This document shows positions 26,154-34,785 of a stretch of 57,019 nt of DNA, piece after piece. Location: NCBI RefSeq assembly GCF_007997135.1, contig NZ_VORU01000015.1, forward strand, positions 1-57,019, written 5' to 3'. The DNA is from Aequorivita lipolytica (GTDB lineage Bacteria > Bacteroidota > Bacteroidia > Flavobacteriales > Flavobacteriaceae). The notes beneath the pieces are model-generated. The model did not search any database. It had not been told where the DNA came from and saw nothing but the letters and a program-made list of their open reading frames with translations. Within the stretch, counting starts at the first letter, position 1; every line of letters begins with the position of its first letter. The translations under genes and the position numbers were made by a program.

Positions 26154-27341
26154 TTAGCGACTTTGTGAGAAGATTTTAGTGGACGATGCGTTTCCCACGA
26201 AATATAAAATAACCAAAAGTGTAGCTATTGCCGAAACAAAAAACGTGACACTCGCCCCAAAATAAAACCACAATAGACCCGCCATAACACTTGCAACCAT
26301 TGACACGATGCTTTGGAATGCGGAATATGTTCCCACGGCGGTGGCGGTGTTTTCGTCTTTGGAAATGTTAGTAATCCACGCTTTGGAAATTCCTTCGGTA
26401 GCGGCGGCGTAGATTCCGTAGCCGAAAAATAGGGCGATGATGGCGTATAGGTTTGTTGTTAGCCCCATTCCAAAGTAAACTATGCTGAAGATGATTAAAC
26501 CGAATACAAACATTTTTTTTAATCCAATTTTATCTGCGAAACTTCCCAATGGAAAAGCAGTTAGAGCGTAGATTAAATTATAAAATATATAGATTCCGAT
26601 AACCCAAGTGTCATCCAGTCCCGCATCTTTTGCTTTTAAAAGAAGAAAAACATCGCTGCTGTTGAAGAGGGCGAAGAACAAAAGGCCAAGAACTACTTTC
26701 CGATATTCTGCAGGACTCTTTTTCCAATAGTTAATAAAGGAGAAGAAACTGATTTTTTTCTTTTCGGCAATGATTTCAACTTTTTTGTCTTTCAGAAGAA
26801 AAGAGGCAATTACCGCCAATACGCCTGGAATAAAGGCAATATAGAATAGGTTTATATAATCTTCGGGATAAAAATATAAGTAGATTAGAGCAAGGGCAGG
26901 ACCGAGGACAGCGCCAAAGGTATCCATAGAACGATGAAAGCCGAAGACTTTTCCTTTGTTCGCCTTTGTGGTTTCTCCGGAAAGCATCGCGTCTCGGGCG
27001 CCGGTACGTATTCCTTTTCCCAGCCTATCTGTGGTTCGCGCAAAGAAAATCCAGAGCGGGTATACAAAAAACGCCATCATCGGTTTTGAAATGGCACTGA
27101 GCGAATAGCCCAGTTGGATAAAGGGAGCACGCTTTGCCTTGCTGTCGCTCAATTGCCCGAAATAACCTTTGCTTATTCCGGCCACGGCTTCCACCAGTCC
27201 TTCCAAAATGCCTATTAAAAGGATTGAAAAGCCGATGCTCTTTAAATAAATGGGCATTATTGGGTAGAGCATTTCGCTGGCCATGTCTGTAAATAGACTT
27301 ACTAGCGAGAGAATCCAAACGGTGCGGGTGATGGTTTTCAA
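26154..27341 (-). CDS. MFS transporter
   Basis: The 395 residues hold about 12 hydrophobic segments in two halves with a central charged loop (KDKKVEIIAEKKKISFF, about 185-200). The first loop carries GYFGQLSDSKAKRAPFI, a variant of the MFS G-x-x-x-D-R-x-G motif between helices 2 and 3, and a second copy FPLGSFADKIGLKKM follows in the second half. The substrate is not predictable; related genes are labelled drug or sugar efflux pumps. It is separated from pheT by a repeat array, so probably its own unit. Confidence 0.9.
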   Translation of the reverse strand: MKTITRTVWILSLVSLFTDMASEMLYPIMPIYLKSIGFSILLIGILEGLVEAVAGISKGYFGQLSDSKAKRAPFIQLGYSLSAISKPMMAFFVYPLWIFFARTTDRLGKGIRTGARDAMLSGETTKANKGKVFGFHRSMDTFGAVLGPALALIYLYFYPEDYINLFYIAFIPGVLAVIASFLLKDKKVEIIAEKKKISFFSFINYWKKSPAEYRKVVLGLLFFALFNSSDVFLLLKAKDAGLDDTWVIGIYIFYNLIYALTAFPLGSFADKIGLKKMFVFGLIIFSIVYFGMGLTTNLYAIIALFFGYGIYAAATEGISKAWITNISKDENTATAVGTYSAFQSIVSMVASVMAGLLWFYFGASVTFFVSAIATLLVILYFVGNASSTKIFSQSR

Positions 27342-27371
27342 GAGTTGAAATTATTGATTTGTAATTACTAA

Positions 27372-27704
27372 TTAATAGGGTGGGTTTATTATGAAAATAT
27401 AACTATAATTCCAATTGGAATATCCGTAACGAATAATTATAAGGAATATAGCAAATAATAATTCGACTAAAATTAAAATATTCAACAAAATAAAGTGTAA
27501 GATTTTATTTAGTAACTGTTTTCTGTAATGTTTAAACGTTTTAAAAAATTTGATTATCACAATTATCATTATTAATAAAGCAACACAATTGATGCTATGG
27601 CTTATTTGCGGACCACCATAGAAGGCTAAAAATGCTGCAAAAAGACTGAAAAAAATGGCAAATATGGTGTAAAAAAAAAGGTCTGATGTAGGTGGATATT
27701 TCAT
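27372..27704 (-). CDS. small membrane protein, unrecognised
   Basis: The 110-residue product is strongly hydrophobic with three likely membrane spans (about 8-30, 37-52 and 68-90) split by a short basic loop (FKTFKHYRKQLLNK). It lies 30 bp upstream of the MFS gene and 25 bp downstream of the M48 protease gene on the same strand, so it may belong to a shared transcript. I do not recognise the family, and no catalytic motif is visible. Confidence 0.6.
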   Translation of the reverse strand: MKYPPTSDLFFYTIFAIFFSLFAAFLAFYGGPQISHSINCVALLIMIIVIIKFFKTFKHYRKQLLNKILHFILLNILILVELLFAIFLIIIRYGYSNWNYSYIFIINPPY

Positions 27705-27729
27705 AGTTTTTACAAACCTTTTTATTGTT

Positions 27730-28965
27730 CTAATTCTTCTTCAAATTCTGAAACCGCTGCAAAAGTGTCGGATGCGAATAATGCGCAAAAACATAAAGCG
27801 GATGTGGGGTGAGGTTGCTTAGGCTGTTTTTGGATAATTTTTTTAAACCCGAAATCAATGGTGGACCTGCGTATGTATTCTTGGCATAATTGTCTGCTTG
27901 ATATTCAAACTTTCGGCTTAAATAATTCATCACTAAACCTGTAAGGCCAGAAATTGGACTGTAAAGTACGCCGAAAGCTATTAGCCCTATATGGAATGAG
28001 GGTTGGGAAACATTCAATGCTTCGGAAAATAGAGGATTGCCAATAAACAATGAAAGCAGCCAAAGGGTAAAACCTGTGGTTATGATAGCGGCGAAGAGGT
28101 TGATGATGATGTGGTTCTTTTTGTAGTGGCCAACTTCGTGCGCTAGAACGGCTACTATTTCTTCTTCGTTTAAATCTTTTATTAGGGTGTCGTAAAGGGT
28201 AACCCGCTTTTCACTTCCGAAGCCAGAAAAATAGGCGTTTGCTTTGGTGCTGCGTTTGCTGCCGTCTATTACGAATATTTTATCGAGCGTAAAACCTACT
28301 TTTGAGGCGTAAGTTTCTATTTGCGAACGTAGCGAACCTTCTTCCAAAGCAGTTTGTTTGTTGAATAAAGGCACGATGAAACGCGCGTAAAATAAATTCA
28401 TTAAAACAGTGAAAACAGTGACGATTCCCCAAGCGTACAGCCAAAAGTTTTTGCCCGTAGTTTGGTAAAACCAAATAATGGCACCCAAAATAATACCGCC
28501 GATAACAGCGCCCATAAACCAACCCTTCAATTTATCGAGGAAAAAAGTTTTACGGGTGGTCTTATTAAAACCGTATTTTTCTTCAATTACAAACGTGCTG
28601 TAATAACTAAAAGGCGTACTTAAAATATCACTGGCAATCATAATAATTCCGAAGAAAACCAAAGCGATAATTATTTCATTGTTTGAAATGGAACGAGCCA
28701 ATGTATCTACAAACGCAAACCCATCAAAAAAGAAAAATAGGAGGGTAGCGATAAGTGAAATTGCTGAGGTAAGAATCCCGAATTTATAGCGTTCCTTTTT
28801 GTAGCGCTGCGATTTTTTGTATTCGTCTTCCGCAAAAACATCCTGTAATTCCTCGGGAAGCGAGTCACTAAAATGTTTTGCATTTAAATAATCCAGCAGT
28901 TGATCAATAATAAAACTGACAACTAGGATTGCAATAATTATGTAAAAAAGAGTTTCTGGTTTCAA
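27730..28965 (-). CDS. M48 zinc metalloprotease, Ste24/CAAX-like
   Basis: The 411-residue integral-membrane protease has several spans, the M48_N region, the zinc motif HEVGHYKKNH (about 275-285) and a downstream third-ligand Glu in the FEYQADNYA motif. The domain order equals Ste24-type CAAX proteases, which in bacteria take part in membrane protein quality control. The active site faces the cytoplasmic side of the membrane in the family. It may be co-transcribed with the SpoU methyltransferase upstream, but a G+C-rich palindrome lies between the two. Confidence 0.95.
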   Translation of the reverse strand: MKPETLFYIIIAILVVSFIIDQLLDYLNAKHFSDSLPEELQDVFAEDEYKKSQRYKKERYKFGILTSAISLIATLLFFFFDGFAFVDTLARSISNNEIIIALVFFGIIMIASDILSTPFSYYSTFVIEEKYGFNKTTRKTFFLDKLKGWFMGAVIGGIILGAIIWFYQTTGKNFWLYAWGIVTVFTVLMNLFYARFIVPLFNKQTALEEGSLRSQIETYASKVGFTLDKIFVIDGSKRSTKANAYFSGFGSEKRVTLYDTLIKDLNEEEIVAVLAHEVGHYKKNHIIINLFAAIITTGFTLWLLSLFIGNPLFSEALNVSQPSFHIGLIAFGVLYSPISGLTGLVMNYLSRKFEYQADNYAKNTYAGPPLISGLKKLSKNSLSNLTPHPLYVFAHYSHPTLLQRFQNLKKN

Positions 28966-29042
28966 AGGGAAAAATTCAAGGTTTATACTTCGGCTTCGCT
29001 CAATAACCGAGATTCAATATTCAAAATTTCAAGAGTCAGGTC

Positions 29043-29056
29043 CCCGCCGCGGCGGG
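29043..29056. repeat. 14-bp G+C palindrome
   Basis: CCCGCCGCGGCGGG is a perfect palindrome in an otherwise A+T-rich gap and touches the stop codon of the SpoU methyltransferase gene. Weak heptads (GATTCAA, TATTCAA, AATTTCA, AGAGTCA at 29011-29038) precede it. Confidence 0.8.
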
Positions 29057-29881
29057 TTAGAGGGCTATTCGTTGCCGTTTCGCCTCAAATATAAGGATTC
29101 CCGCTGCCACGGAAACGTTCATGCTGTCTATTTCGCCTTCCATTGGGATGATAATGTTTTGGGTGCTGTTCAATAGCCATTCTTCGGAAAGGCCTGTGGC
29201 TTCTGTGCCTACAACTATTGCGGTTGGCTTTTTAAAATCTACTGTATCATACTGAACGGAAGCTTGCAGTGCGGCGCAGTAAATGTTAATATTGCGTTGT
29301 TTTAGGAAAGAAATAATTTCTGAAGTGCTTCCCGTAGCGATAGTATTCGTAAACAAACACCCCACACTGCTGCGGATAATGTTTGGATTGTACAAATCGG
29401 TCTTTGGGTTGGCGATAATTACCGCATCTACATTTGCGGCATCTGCGGTACGAAGAAGAGCGCCAATGTTTCCTGGTTTTTCGGGTGCTTCGATAACTAA
29501 GATTAATGGATTCTTTGGGCTCGGTCCCTGAGCGGAGCTGAAGGGCAGGTTTGAAATATTTAAGTCCTTCGTCTTCGCAATCGCCAAAACGCCTTCCGTA
29601 GAACCGCGATAAGCGAGCTTTTGATAGATTTCTGAATTGATTTCTATAGATTCTATTTCGCTATTAACGGATTTTTTCAACGTAATAATTTCTTCTTCGG
29701 AAATGATTTCGGGACAGAAAAGCAGGGTTTTTAATTGATAGCCACCTTTTAGTGCCAGTGAAATTTCGCGTTGCCCTTCAATTACAAATAGGTTTGTCTT
29801 GCGGCGTTCGCGCGCTTTTTCCTGTAATAAAACTATCTGCTTTATTAACGAATTATGAAAACTTGTAATGGTTTTGTGCAT
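29057..29881 (-). CDS. SpoU-family RNA 2'-O-methyltransferase
   Basis: The 274 residues have an N-terminal L30e-like substrate-binding domain (about 1-105: KQIVLLQEKARERRKTNLFVIEG at the start) and a SPOUT domain with all three motifs: EAPEKPGNIGALLRTADAA, AIVVGTEATGLS and IPMEGEIDSMNVSVAAGI. It resembles RlmB/TrmH-type 23S rRNA or tRNA methyltransferases; the target is not clear. The linker between domains (SSAQGPSPKN, about 112-120) is encoded by a dispersed palindromic element (29527-29546) that matches intergenic copies elsewhere in the window. Confidence 0.92.
   Translation of the reverse strand: MHKTITSFHNSLIKQIVLLQEKARERRKTNLFVIEGQREISLALKGGYQLKTLLFCPEIISEEEIITLKKSVNSEIESIEINSEIYQKLAYRGSTEGVLAIAKTKDLNISNLPFSSAQGPSPKNPLILVIEAPEKPGNIGALLRTADAANVDAVIIANPKTDLYNPNIIRSSVGCLFTNTIATGSTSEIISFLKQRNINIYCAALQASVQYDTVDFKKPTAIVVGTEATGLSEEWLLNSTQNIIIPMEGEIDSMNVSVAAGILIFEAKRQRIAL
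29527..29546. repeat. dispersed palindromic element inside the SpoU methyltransferase gene
   Basis: CCCTGAGCGGAGCTGAAGGG differs at three positions from the intergenic CCCTGAGCGCAGTCGAAGGG at 51424-51443. It is in frame and encodes part of an interdomain linker. Confidence 0.75.
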
Positions 29882-30062
29882 TCCGCAAAGATACGCTCCA
29901 GATTGTTATAACCAGAGCCCAAATTGATGCGAAGTCCGAAATTTATGGTTAAAAAGTTCACACTTTATAAAGTACCTTCCAGTTCTTTCGGGACGTCAGT
30001 ATTCATAAATCTTAAGAAAAAGCTGTCAAGTTTAAAATGCTAAAAAAATTCTTTCTTTTTTG

Positions 30063-30084
30063 TATATATATATATATATATATA
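30063..30084. repeat. (TA)11 microsatellite before a T9SS gene
   Basis: Eleven TA units end 20 bp before the start codon of the T9SS protein at 30105. The paralog at 32474 has only three at the matching place. The position suits length-dependent (phase-variable) expression. Confidence 0.9.
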
Positions 30085-30104
30085 TTGCGGGAAAAATATT
30101 ATTT

Positions 30105-32054
30105 ATGAAAAGATTTATACTTTTATTATTTATAGTGTTCTCTGTTTCGGCAAATGCACAGATTATAGTCAATCCACCCGTTGCCAATCTTGTTGTTTGT
30201 GATGATGATAATGATGGTTTTGCTTGGTTTGATCTTTCGTTTCAGACTCCAGTAATCACCCAAGGGGAGCCAAACTTGACAGTAACTTACCATGGAACTC
30301 TTGTGAATGCCCAGAACGCAGTATTGACATTGCCTAATCTATATGAGAACGATAGTGCATATTTAGATTTTCCAATTACCGATCCAATAGATCCCCGTTA
30401 TGGAACAGGGGGAGTATGGGCAAGAGTGGAAAGCAATACCAGTAATGAAATTAATATTGTTCCTTTTGCTTTGGAAGTACGTTTTTCTCCCGTTGGAAAC
30501 GTGCCAGCGCCACTGCGTGTTTGTGATGATAATAATGATGGCTTTGCATTTTTTGACCTTACAACTGTAGCTACAGAAGTTCTTGGAAGTTTAAATCCGT
30601 TGGGTTTTGATCTTTATTATTATGAAAATCTTGCTGATGCCGTTATGGCGGGAGATTTAGCAATTACAAACCCCGACTTCTCACAGGCAATTCCCAATCC
30701 TACAAACTTTCTAAATAATACAACTCCGCAGACTATTTATATCCTTCTTGTAAGTAATGCTAATGGATCTATTCCGCCAAACCCAAATAGTGCTGAAGGT
30801 TGTTATGATATTGTTGAACTTACATTACAAGTATTTCCAAAACCAAATCCTAATTATAGTCCAACGCCTTTAGAACTTTGTGACGATGACGATGATGGTA
30901 TAGTTGGTGGCTGGGATTTAACATTAGCAGATGTTGATATTATCCAAGCCGAACCTGATGTTAATATTAGATACTATGAAACTCTTCAAAACGCACAAAA
31001 TGGAATACCAGGGACAGAGATTGCTGGACTGTATACAAACACAGTTCCTTTCAATCAAACAGTATATGCAAGAGTAACCAAAAGTGTTCCACCTTCAATA
31101 CTTCCGTGTTATGCAATTGTTCCACTAGAACTCATCGTAAATGAAATCCCCCCAATAACCCAGCCCAACAACCTCTTTATAAACGAAGGCGATGGTGATG
31201 GTTTTGCGATTTTTGATCTTACCGTTAATATTCCCGTGATGTTGGCTGGTTTAAATCCTTCAGATTATGAAGTTTCATTTTATGTTACTGAAATTGATGC
31301 TCAAAACGATACTAATAGACTTTTAAATACTACAACTTTTTTAAACACATCAAACCCACAAACAATTTACGTTCGGGTTGAAAATGTAAATACAGGCTGC
31401 TATGTGGTAACTTCCTTTGAAATTCTTACCGATGAAACCGCTCCAGATGCAGACGGAGACGGAATAGCAAATGAAGACGAAGATCTAAACAACAACGGAA
31501 ACTTAAATGACGACGACACAGACGGAGACGGAATTCCAAATTATTTAGATAGCGATGACGATGGCGATTCAGTACTTACATTAGACGAAACAACCGGAAT
31601 TGGCGCAGGCGTTGCACCAACATATATTTATATAGACACTGATAGCGACGGTATTGAAAACTATCTAGACAACGACGATGACGGCGACGGCACTTTAACC
31701 ATAGATGAAGATTACAACAACAACGGCACGCCAATTGACGATGATACAAACGCCAACGGTATTCCAGATTTTCTGGATGATGAAGTGTTTCTTTCTGTGA
31801 ATTCTTTCGGTTTTGAAGATTTGAGCGTTTATCCAAACCCAACTTCTGAAAGCTTTACGGTGCAATCATTACACTTGGTTTCAGAAACAACTATTACACT
31901 TTATGACATTCAAGGAAAACTATTGTCTTCTGAAAAAATGCTCCCACAAAACGGAACGTTGACGATAGAGGTTTCTTCTTTGGAAAATGGCGTTTATTTC
32001 GTGAAGATTTCTTCGGAAGGAAATACAGTTGTAAAAAAGCTTTTGAAGAATTAG
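30105..32054 (+). CDS. T9SS-secreted modular surface protein 1
   Basis: The start is at ATG 30105 (MKRFILLLFIVFSVSANAQ signal peptide), not in the TA repeat; 649 residues. Four modules of about 100 residues each open with a C/E-D-D-x-x-D-G-x-x-x-F-D-L-type motif (about residues 30, 137, 257, 360). Residues about 447-550 are thrombospondin-3/calcium-type repeats (DADGDGIANEDED, DTDGDGIPNYLDSDDDGD). The C-terminal 85 residues are a type A T9SS sorting domain (LSVYPNPTSESFTVQS to GVYFVKISSEGNTVVKKLLK). It is predicted to be exported and attached to the cell surface as an adhesin. Its paralog lies 420 bp downstream. Confidence 0.9.
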   Translation: MKRFILLLFIVFSVSANAQIIVNPPVANLVVCDDDNDGFAWFDLSFQTPVITQGEPNLTVTYHGTLVNAQNAVLTLPNLYENDSAYLDFPITDPIDPRYGTGGVWARVESNTSNEINIVPFALEVRFSPVGNVPAPLRVCDDNNDGFAFFDLTTVATEVLGSLNPLGFDLYYYENLADAVMAGDLAITNPDFSQAIPNPTNFLNNTTPQTIYILLVSNANGSIPPNPNSAEGCYDIVELTLQVFPKPNPNYSPTPLELCDDDDDGIVGGWDLTLADVDIIQAEPDVNIRYYETLQNAQNGIPGTEIAGLYTNTVPFNQTVYARVTKSVPPSILPCYAIVPLELIVNEIPPITQPNNLFINEGDGDGFAIFDLTVNIPVMLAGLNPSDYEVSFYVTEIDAQNDTNRLLNTTTFLNTSNPQTIYVRVENVNTGCYVVTSFEILTDETAPDADGDGIANEDEDLNNNGNLNDDDTDGDGIPNYLDSDDDGDSVLTLDETTGIGAGVAPTYIYIDTDSDGIENYLDNDDDGDGTLTIDEDYNNNGTPIDDDTNANGIPDFLDDEVFLSVNSFGFEDLSVYPNPTSESFTVQSLHLVSETTITLYDIQGKLLSSEKMLPQNGTLTIEVSSLENGVYFVKISSEGNTVVKKLLKN

Positions 32055-32150
32055 CTTAAAGCTTTAAAAATCACAAACTTTTTGCGACTAAGGTTAATTT
32101 GCTGAGGTTAAGCATTTTCGACTTGAATACAATTTGCCCCAACCTTGAAA

Positions 32151-32381
32151 CTATAATTCCTTATTATTAAAGATTTCGGTCACAGGAATATCCAATCCTT
32201 GGCAAACCTCGAGCAGGTAAATATATGAAGGGTTTATTTTTCCAGCTTCAAGCCGATGGATGGATTGTTGGTCTTTGTTTACTCGGACTGCCAAGTCAAA
32301 TTGGGTAAGGTTTTTGGACAGCCTTATTTCTTTAACCCTTTTGCCAAGATTAATGAGTTCTATGTCTTTGTCTATCTCCAT
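32151..32381 (-). CDS. XRE-family helix-turn-helix regulator
   Basis: The 76 residues are almost exactly one HTH_3 domain: LGKRVKEIRLSKNLTQFDLAVRVNKDQQSIHRLEAGKINPSYIYLLEVCQGLDIPVTEIF. A start at 32381 (MEIDKDIEL) avoids an upstream Met four codons earlier. It is divergently transcribed from T9SS protein 2, with a 16-bp dyad in the shared 92-bp region. Small XRE proteins usually repress themselves and a neighbour; control of the surface protein is inferred from the layout. Confidence 0.9.
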   Translation of the reverse strand: MEIDKDIELINLGKRVKEIRLSKNLTQFDLAVRVNKDQQSIHRLEAGKINPSYIYLLEVCQGLDIPVTEIFNNKEL

Positions 32382-32420
32382 TGCAGATAACAAAGAGCAG
32401 GTTTTATTAAGATTATTTAC

Positions 32421-32436
32421 ACAACGGATACGTTGT
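32421..32436. promoter_or_regulatory. candidate operator for the XRE regulator
   Basis: ACAACG-GATA-CGTTGT is a perfect 6-bp-arm dyad between the divergent starts (32381 minus and 32474 plus). Imperfect symmetry extends further outwards (TTTAC to the left, AAAC to the right). Confidence 0.55.
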
Positions 32437-32473
32437 AAACTATTTTTTATATATTGCGGGAAAAATATTACCT

Positions 32474-34675
32474 ATGAAACTATTCTTACTTTTTTTTACT
32501 TTTTTAACTATATCCCTTTCAGTGAATGCTCAAATAATTGTTAATGAAAATCCAACCCCTTTAGCGGTTTGTGATAATAATAATGATGGTTTTGAACAGT
32601 TCACTCTACATGATAAGGATGAGGAGATCCAAAACGGAAACCCAAGTGTTAGTGTAACTTATCATCGTACACTTTTAGATGCAGAGAATGCGGTAAATGA
32701 AATTGTGGATCCTTACATCAACGACATCGCCTATAATGATGTGGTTTATGTAAGAGCTGAAAATTTTGCAGTGTTCGATATGGATTTGCAAGTGCGTTCC
32801 TCTCCCATAGCAAACACTCCCGCACCATTGCGTAAATGTGATGATGCAGTTGCTGATGGTTTTACATTTTTTGACCTTACAGTTGCAGCCATAGAGGTTC
32901 TTGGAAGTTTAAATCCGTTGGGTTTTGACCTTTATTATTACGAAAATTTAGCAGATGCAACTACCGCTGGAGATTTAGCGATTACGAATCCTGATTTTTC
33001 ACAGGCAGTCTCCAATCCACAATCTTACTTCAATATTCAAGCTTACGCACAGGATATTTATATTTTGCTTGTAAGTAATGCTAATGGAACCATTCCGCCA
33101 AACCCTAATAGTGCCGAAGGTTGTTACGATATTGTTTCGCTACCAATTATTGTTAATCCAACACCCCCAGATAACGGTCCTTTTGAAATGATGTTATGCG
33201 ATGATGATTTAGGTGGCAGTTCTCCAAATGATGGAGTTAGCACGTTTGATCTTACCGTAAATAATCTAATGATTACAGGTGGCGATCCCACACTAATTGT
33301 AACTTGGTATCAAACGCTTGCAGATGAACAAAATGGAGCCCCAATTTTAATACCTAGTTCTTATCAAAATTTAACGACGCCACAAACAGTAATTTATAGA
33401 GTTGAGAATCAAGAGGGTTGTAAAACGCTTGGGTTCTTAACGCTCTCTGTATTGCCAAACCCAAGTCCCAATCAAAATCCTTCTCCCATTATTGCCTGTG
33501 ATGATAACAATGATGGTATTTATGGTGGTTGGGATTTAACACTTAGAGATATTGAAATCTTAAATGGAGAATTTGACGTATCGATTTATTATTATGTATC
33601 AGAAGCAGAAGCACAAGCTGGAGTTCCTGGAACAGAGATTATTATGCCGTTTACGAATTCAGTGCCATTTGTCCAAACAGTATTTGCAAGAGTAACCAAT
33701 AGCGTACCTCCAAATATGCTTGAGTGTTATACTATTGTTGAACTGGAACTCATCGTAAACGAAATTCCCCCAATAACCCAACCCAATAACCTTTTTATAA
33801 ATGAAGGCGATGGTGATGGTTTTGCAATTTTTGATCTTACGGTAAACAATGCCGTAATGTTGGCAGGATTAAATCCGGCGGATTATGACATTTCTTATTT
33901 CCAAACAGCAGTAGATGCGCAGAACAATACAAACCCTTTTACAAATCCTGAAGTTTATGCAAATATTGTAAACCCGCAGACAATTTATGTTCGTGTTGAA
34001 AAAGTAAACACAGCTTGTTTTTTAATAACTTCCTTTGAAATTGCTACAGATGAACTGGCTCCCGATGCAGATGGCGACGGAATTGCCAATGAGGACGAAG
34101 ACATAAATGGTAACGGCAACCTAAACGACGACGACACCGACGGCGATGGAATCCCAAACTATCTGGATAGCGATGACGATGGCGACACAGTGCAAACCAT
34201 AGTTGAAACGGCAGGAATTGGCGCTGGAGTAGCACCATCATCATATATCTATATAGATACAGATGGCGACAACATTGAAAATTATTTAGATAATGACGAC
34301 GATGGCGATGGTACTTTAACAATAAATGAAGATTACAATAACAACGGAACTCCAATAGATGACGACACAAACGCCAACGGCATTCCGGATTTTCTGGATG
34401 ATGAGGTATTCCTTTCCGTGAATTCTTTTACTTTTCAAGATTTGAGCGTTTATCCAAATCCAACGTCTGATAGCTTTACCGTTCAGTCATCGCAATTGGT
34501 TTCAGAAACAACTATTTCACTTTATGACATTCAAGGAAAAATGTTGCTTTCTGAAAAGATGCTTCCGCAAAATGGTAAGTTGACATTGGAAGTTTCTTCA
34601 TTGGAAAACGGCGTTTATTTCGTGAAGATTTCTTCGGAAGGGAATTCAGTTGTAAGAAAACTTTTGAAGATTTAG
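32474..34675 (+). CDS. T9SS-secreted modular surface protein 2
   Basis: The 733 residues have a signal peptide (MKLFLLFFTFLTISLSVNAQ), five CDD-type modules (about 31, 120, 240, 339, 442), calcium-type DxDGDG repeats (about 530-635) and a type A sorting domain (about 648-733, LSVYPNPTSDSFTVQS). From the module at residue 339 onward it is close to protein 1, including at DNA level. The main difference is one extra module (starting MLCDDDLGG, about 240-335). The leader sequence just before the ATG is also shared. It is predicted to be on the cell surface; ligand unknown. Confidence 0.9.
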   Translation: MKLFLLFFTFLTISLSVNAQIIVNENPTPLAVCDNNNDGFEQFTLHDKDEEIQNGNPSVSVTYHRTLLDAENAVNEIVDPYINDIAYNDVVYVRAENFAVFDMDLQVRSSPIANTPAPLRKCDDAVADGFTFFDLTVAAIEVLGSLNPLGFDLYYYENLADATTAGDLAITNPDFSQAVSNPQSYFNIQAYAQDIYILLVSNANGTIPPNPNSAEGCYDIVSLPIIVNPTPPDNGPFEMMLCDDDLGGSSPNDGVSTFDLTVNNLMITGGDPTLIVTWYQTLADEQNGAPILIPSSYQNLTTPQTVIYRVENQEGCKTLGFLTLSVLPNPSPNQNPSPIIACDDNNDGIYGGWDLTLRDIEILNGEFDVSIYYYVSEAEAQAGVPGTEIIMPFTNSVPFVQTVFARVTNSVPPNMLECYTIVELELIVNEIPPITQPNNLFINEGDGDGFAIFDLTVNNAVMLAGLNPADYDISYFQTAVDAQNNTNPFTNPEVYANIVNPQTIYVRVEKVNTACFLITSFEIATDELAPDADGDGIANEDEDINGNGNLNDDDTDGDGIPNYLDSDDDGDTVQTIVETAGIGAGVAPSSYIYIDTDGDNIENYLDNDDDGDGTLTINEDYNNNGTPIDDDTNANGIPDFLDDEVFLSVNSFTFQDLSVYPNPTSDSFTVQSSQLVSETTISLYDIQGKMLLSEKMLPQNGKLTLEVSSLENGVYFVKISSEGNSVVRKLLKI

Positions 34676-34676
34676 G

Positions 34677-34704
34677 CCTAAAGCATATAGCCTACAGCCA
34701 AAAG
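34677..34704. repeat. 7-bp period array after T9SS gene 2
   Basis: CCTAAAG, CATATAG, CCTACAG, CCAAAAG start 2 bp after the stop codon (TAG 34673-34675). The units resemble the GCCTAAA/GCATAAA heptads at 3093-3106. Confidence 0.75.
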
Positions 34705-34726
34705 CTTTGAAATCACAAACCTTTCT

Positions 34727-34757
34727 AAAAAGCTTCCCCAGCACGAGAAGCTTTTTT
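34727..34757 (+). terminator. intrinsic terminator of T9SS gene 2
   Basis: An AAAAAGCTTC / GAAGCTTTTT stem with an 11-nt loop ends in a T-run. Confidence 0.8.
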
Positions 34758-34785
34758 ACTTTTAAAAGAACTAACAACAACCATT

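Noticed and set aside
30060-30104. Start of T9SS protein 1 at 30060
   Set aside because: The first residues would be a Tyr-Ile run from the TA repeat; a perfect signal peptide begins at 30105, matching the paralog.
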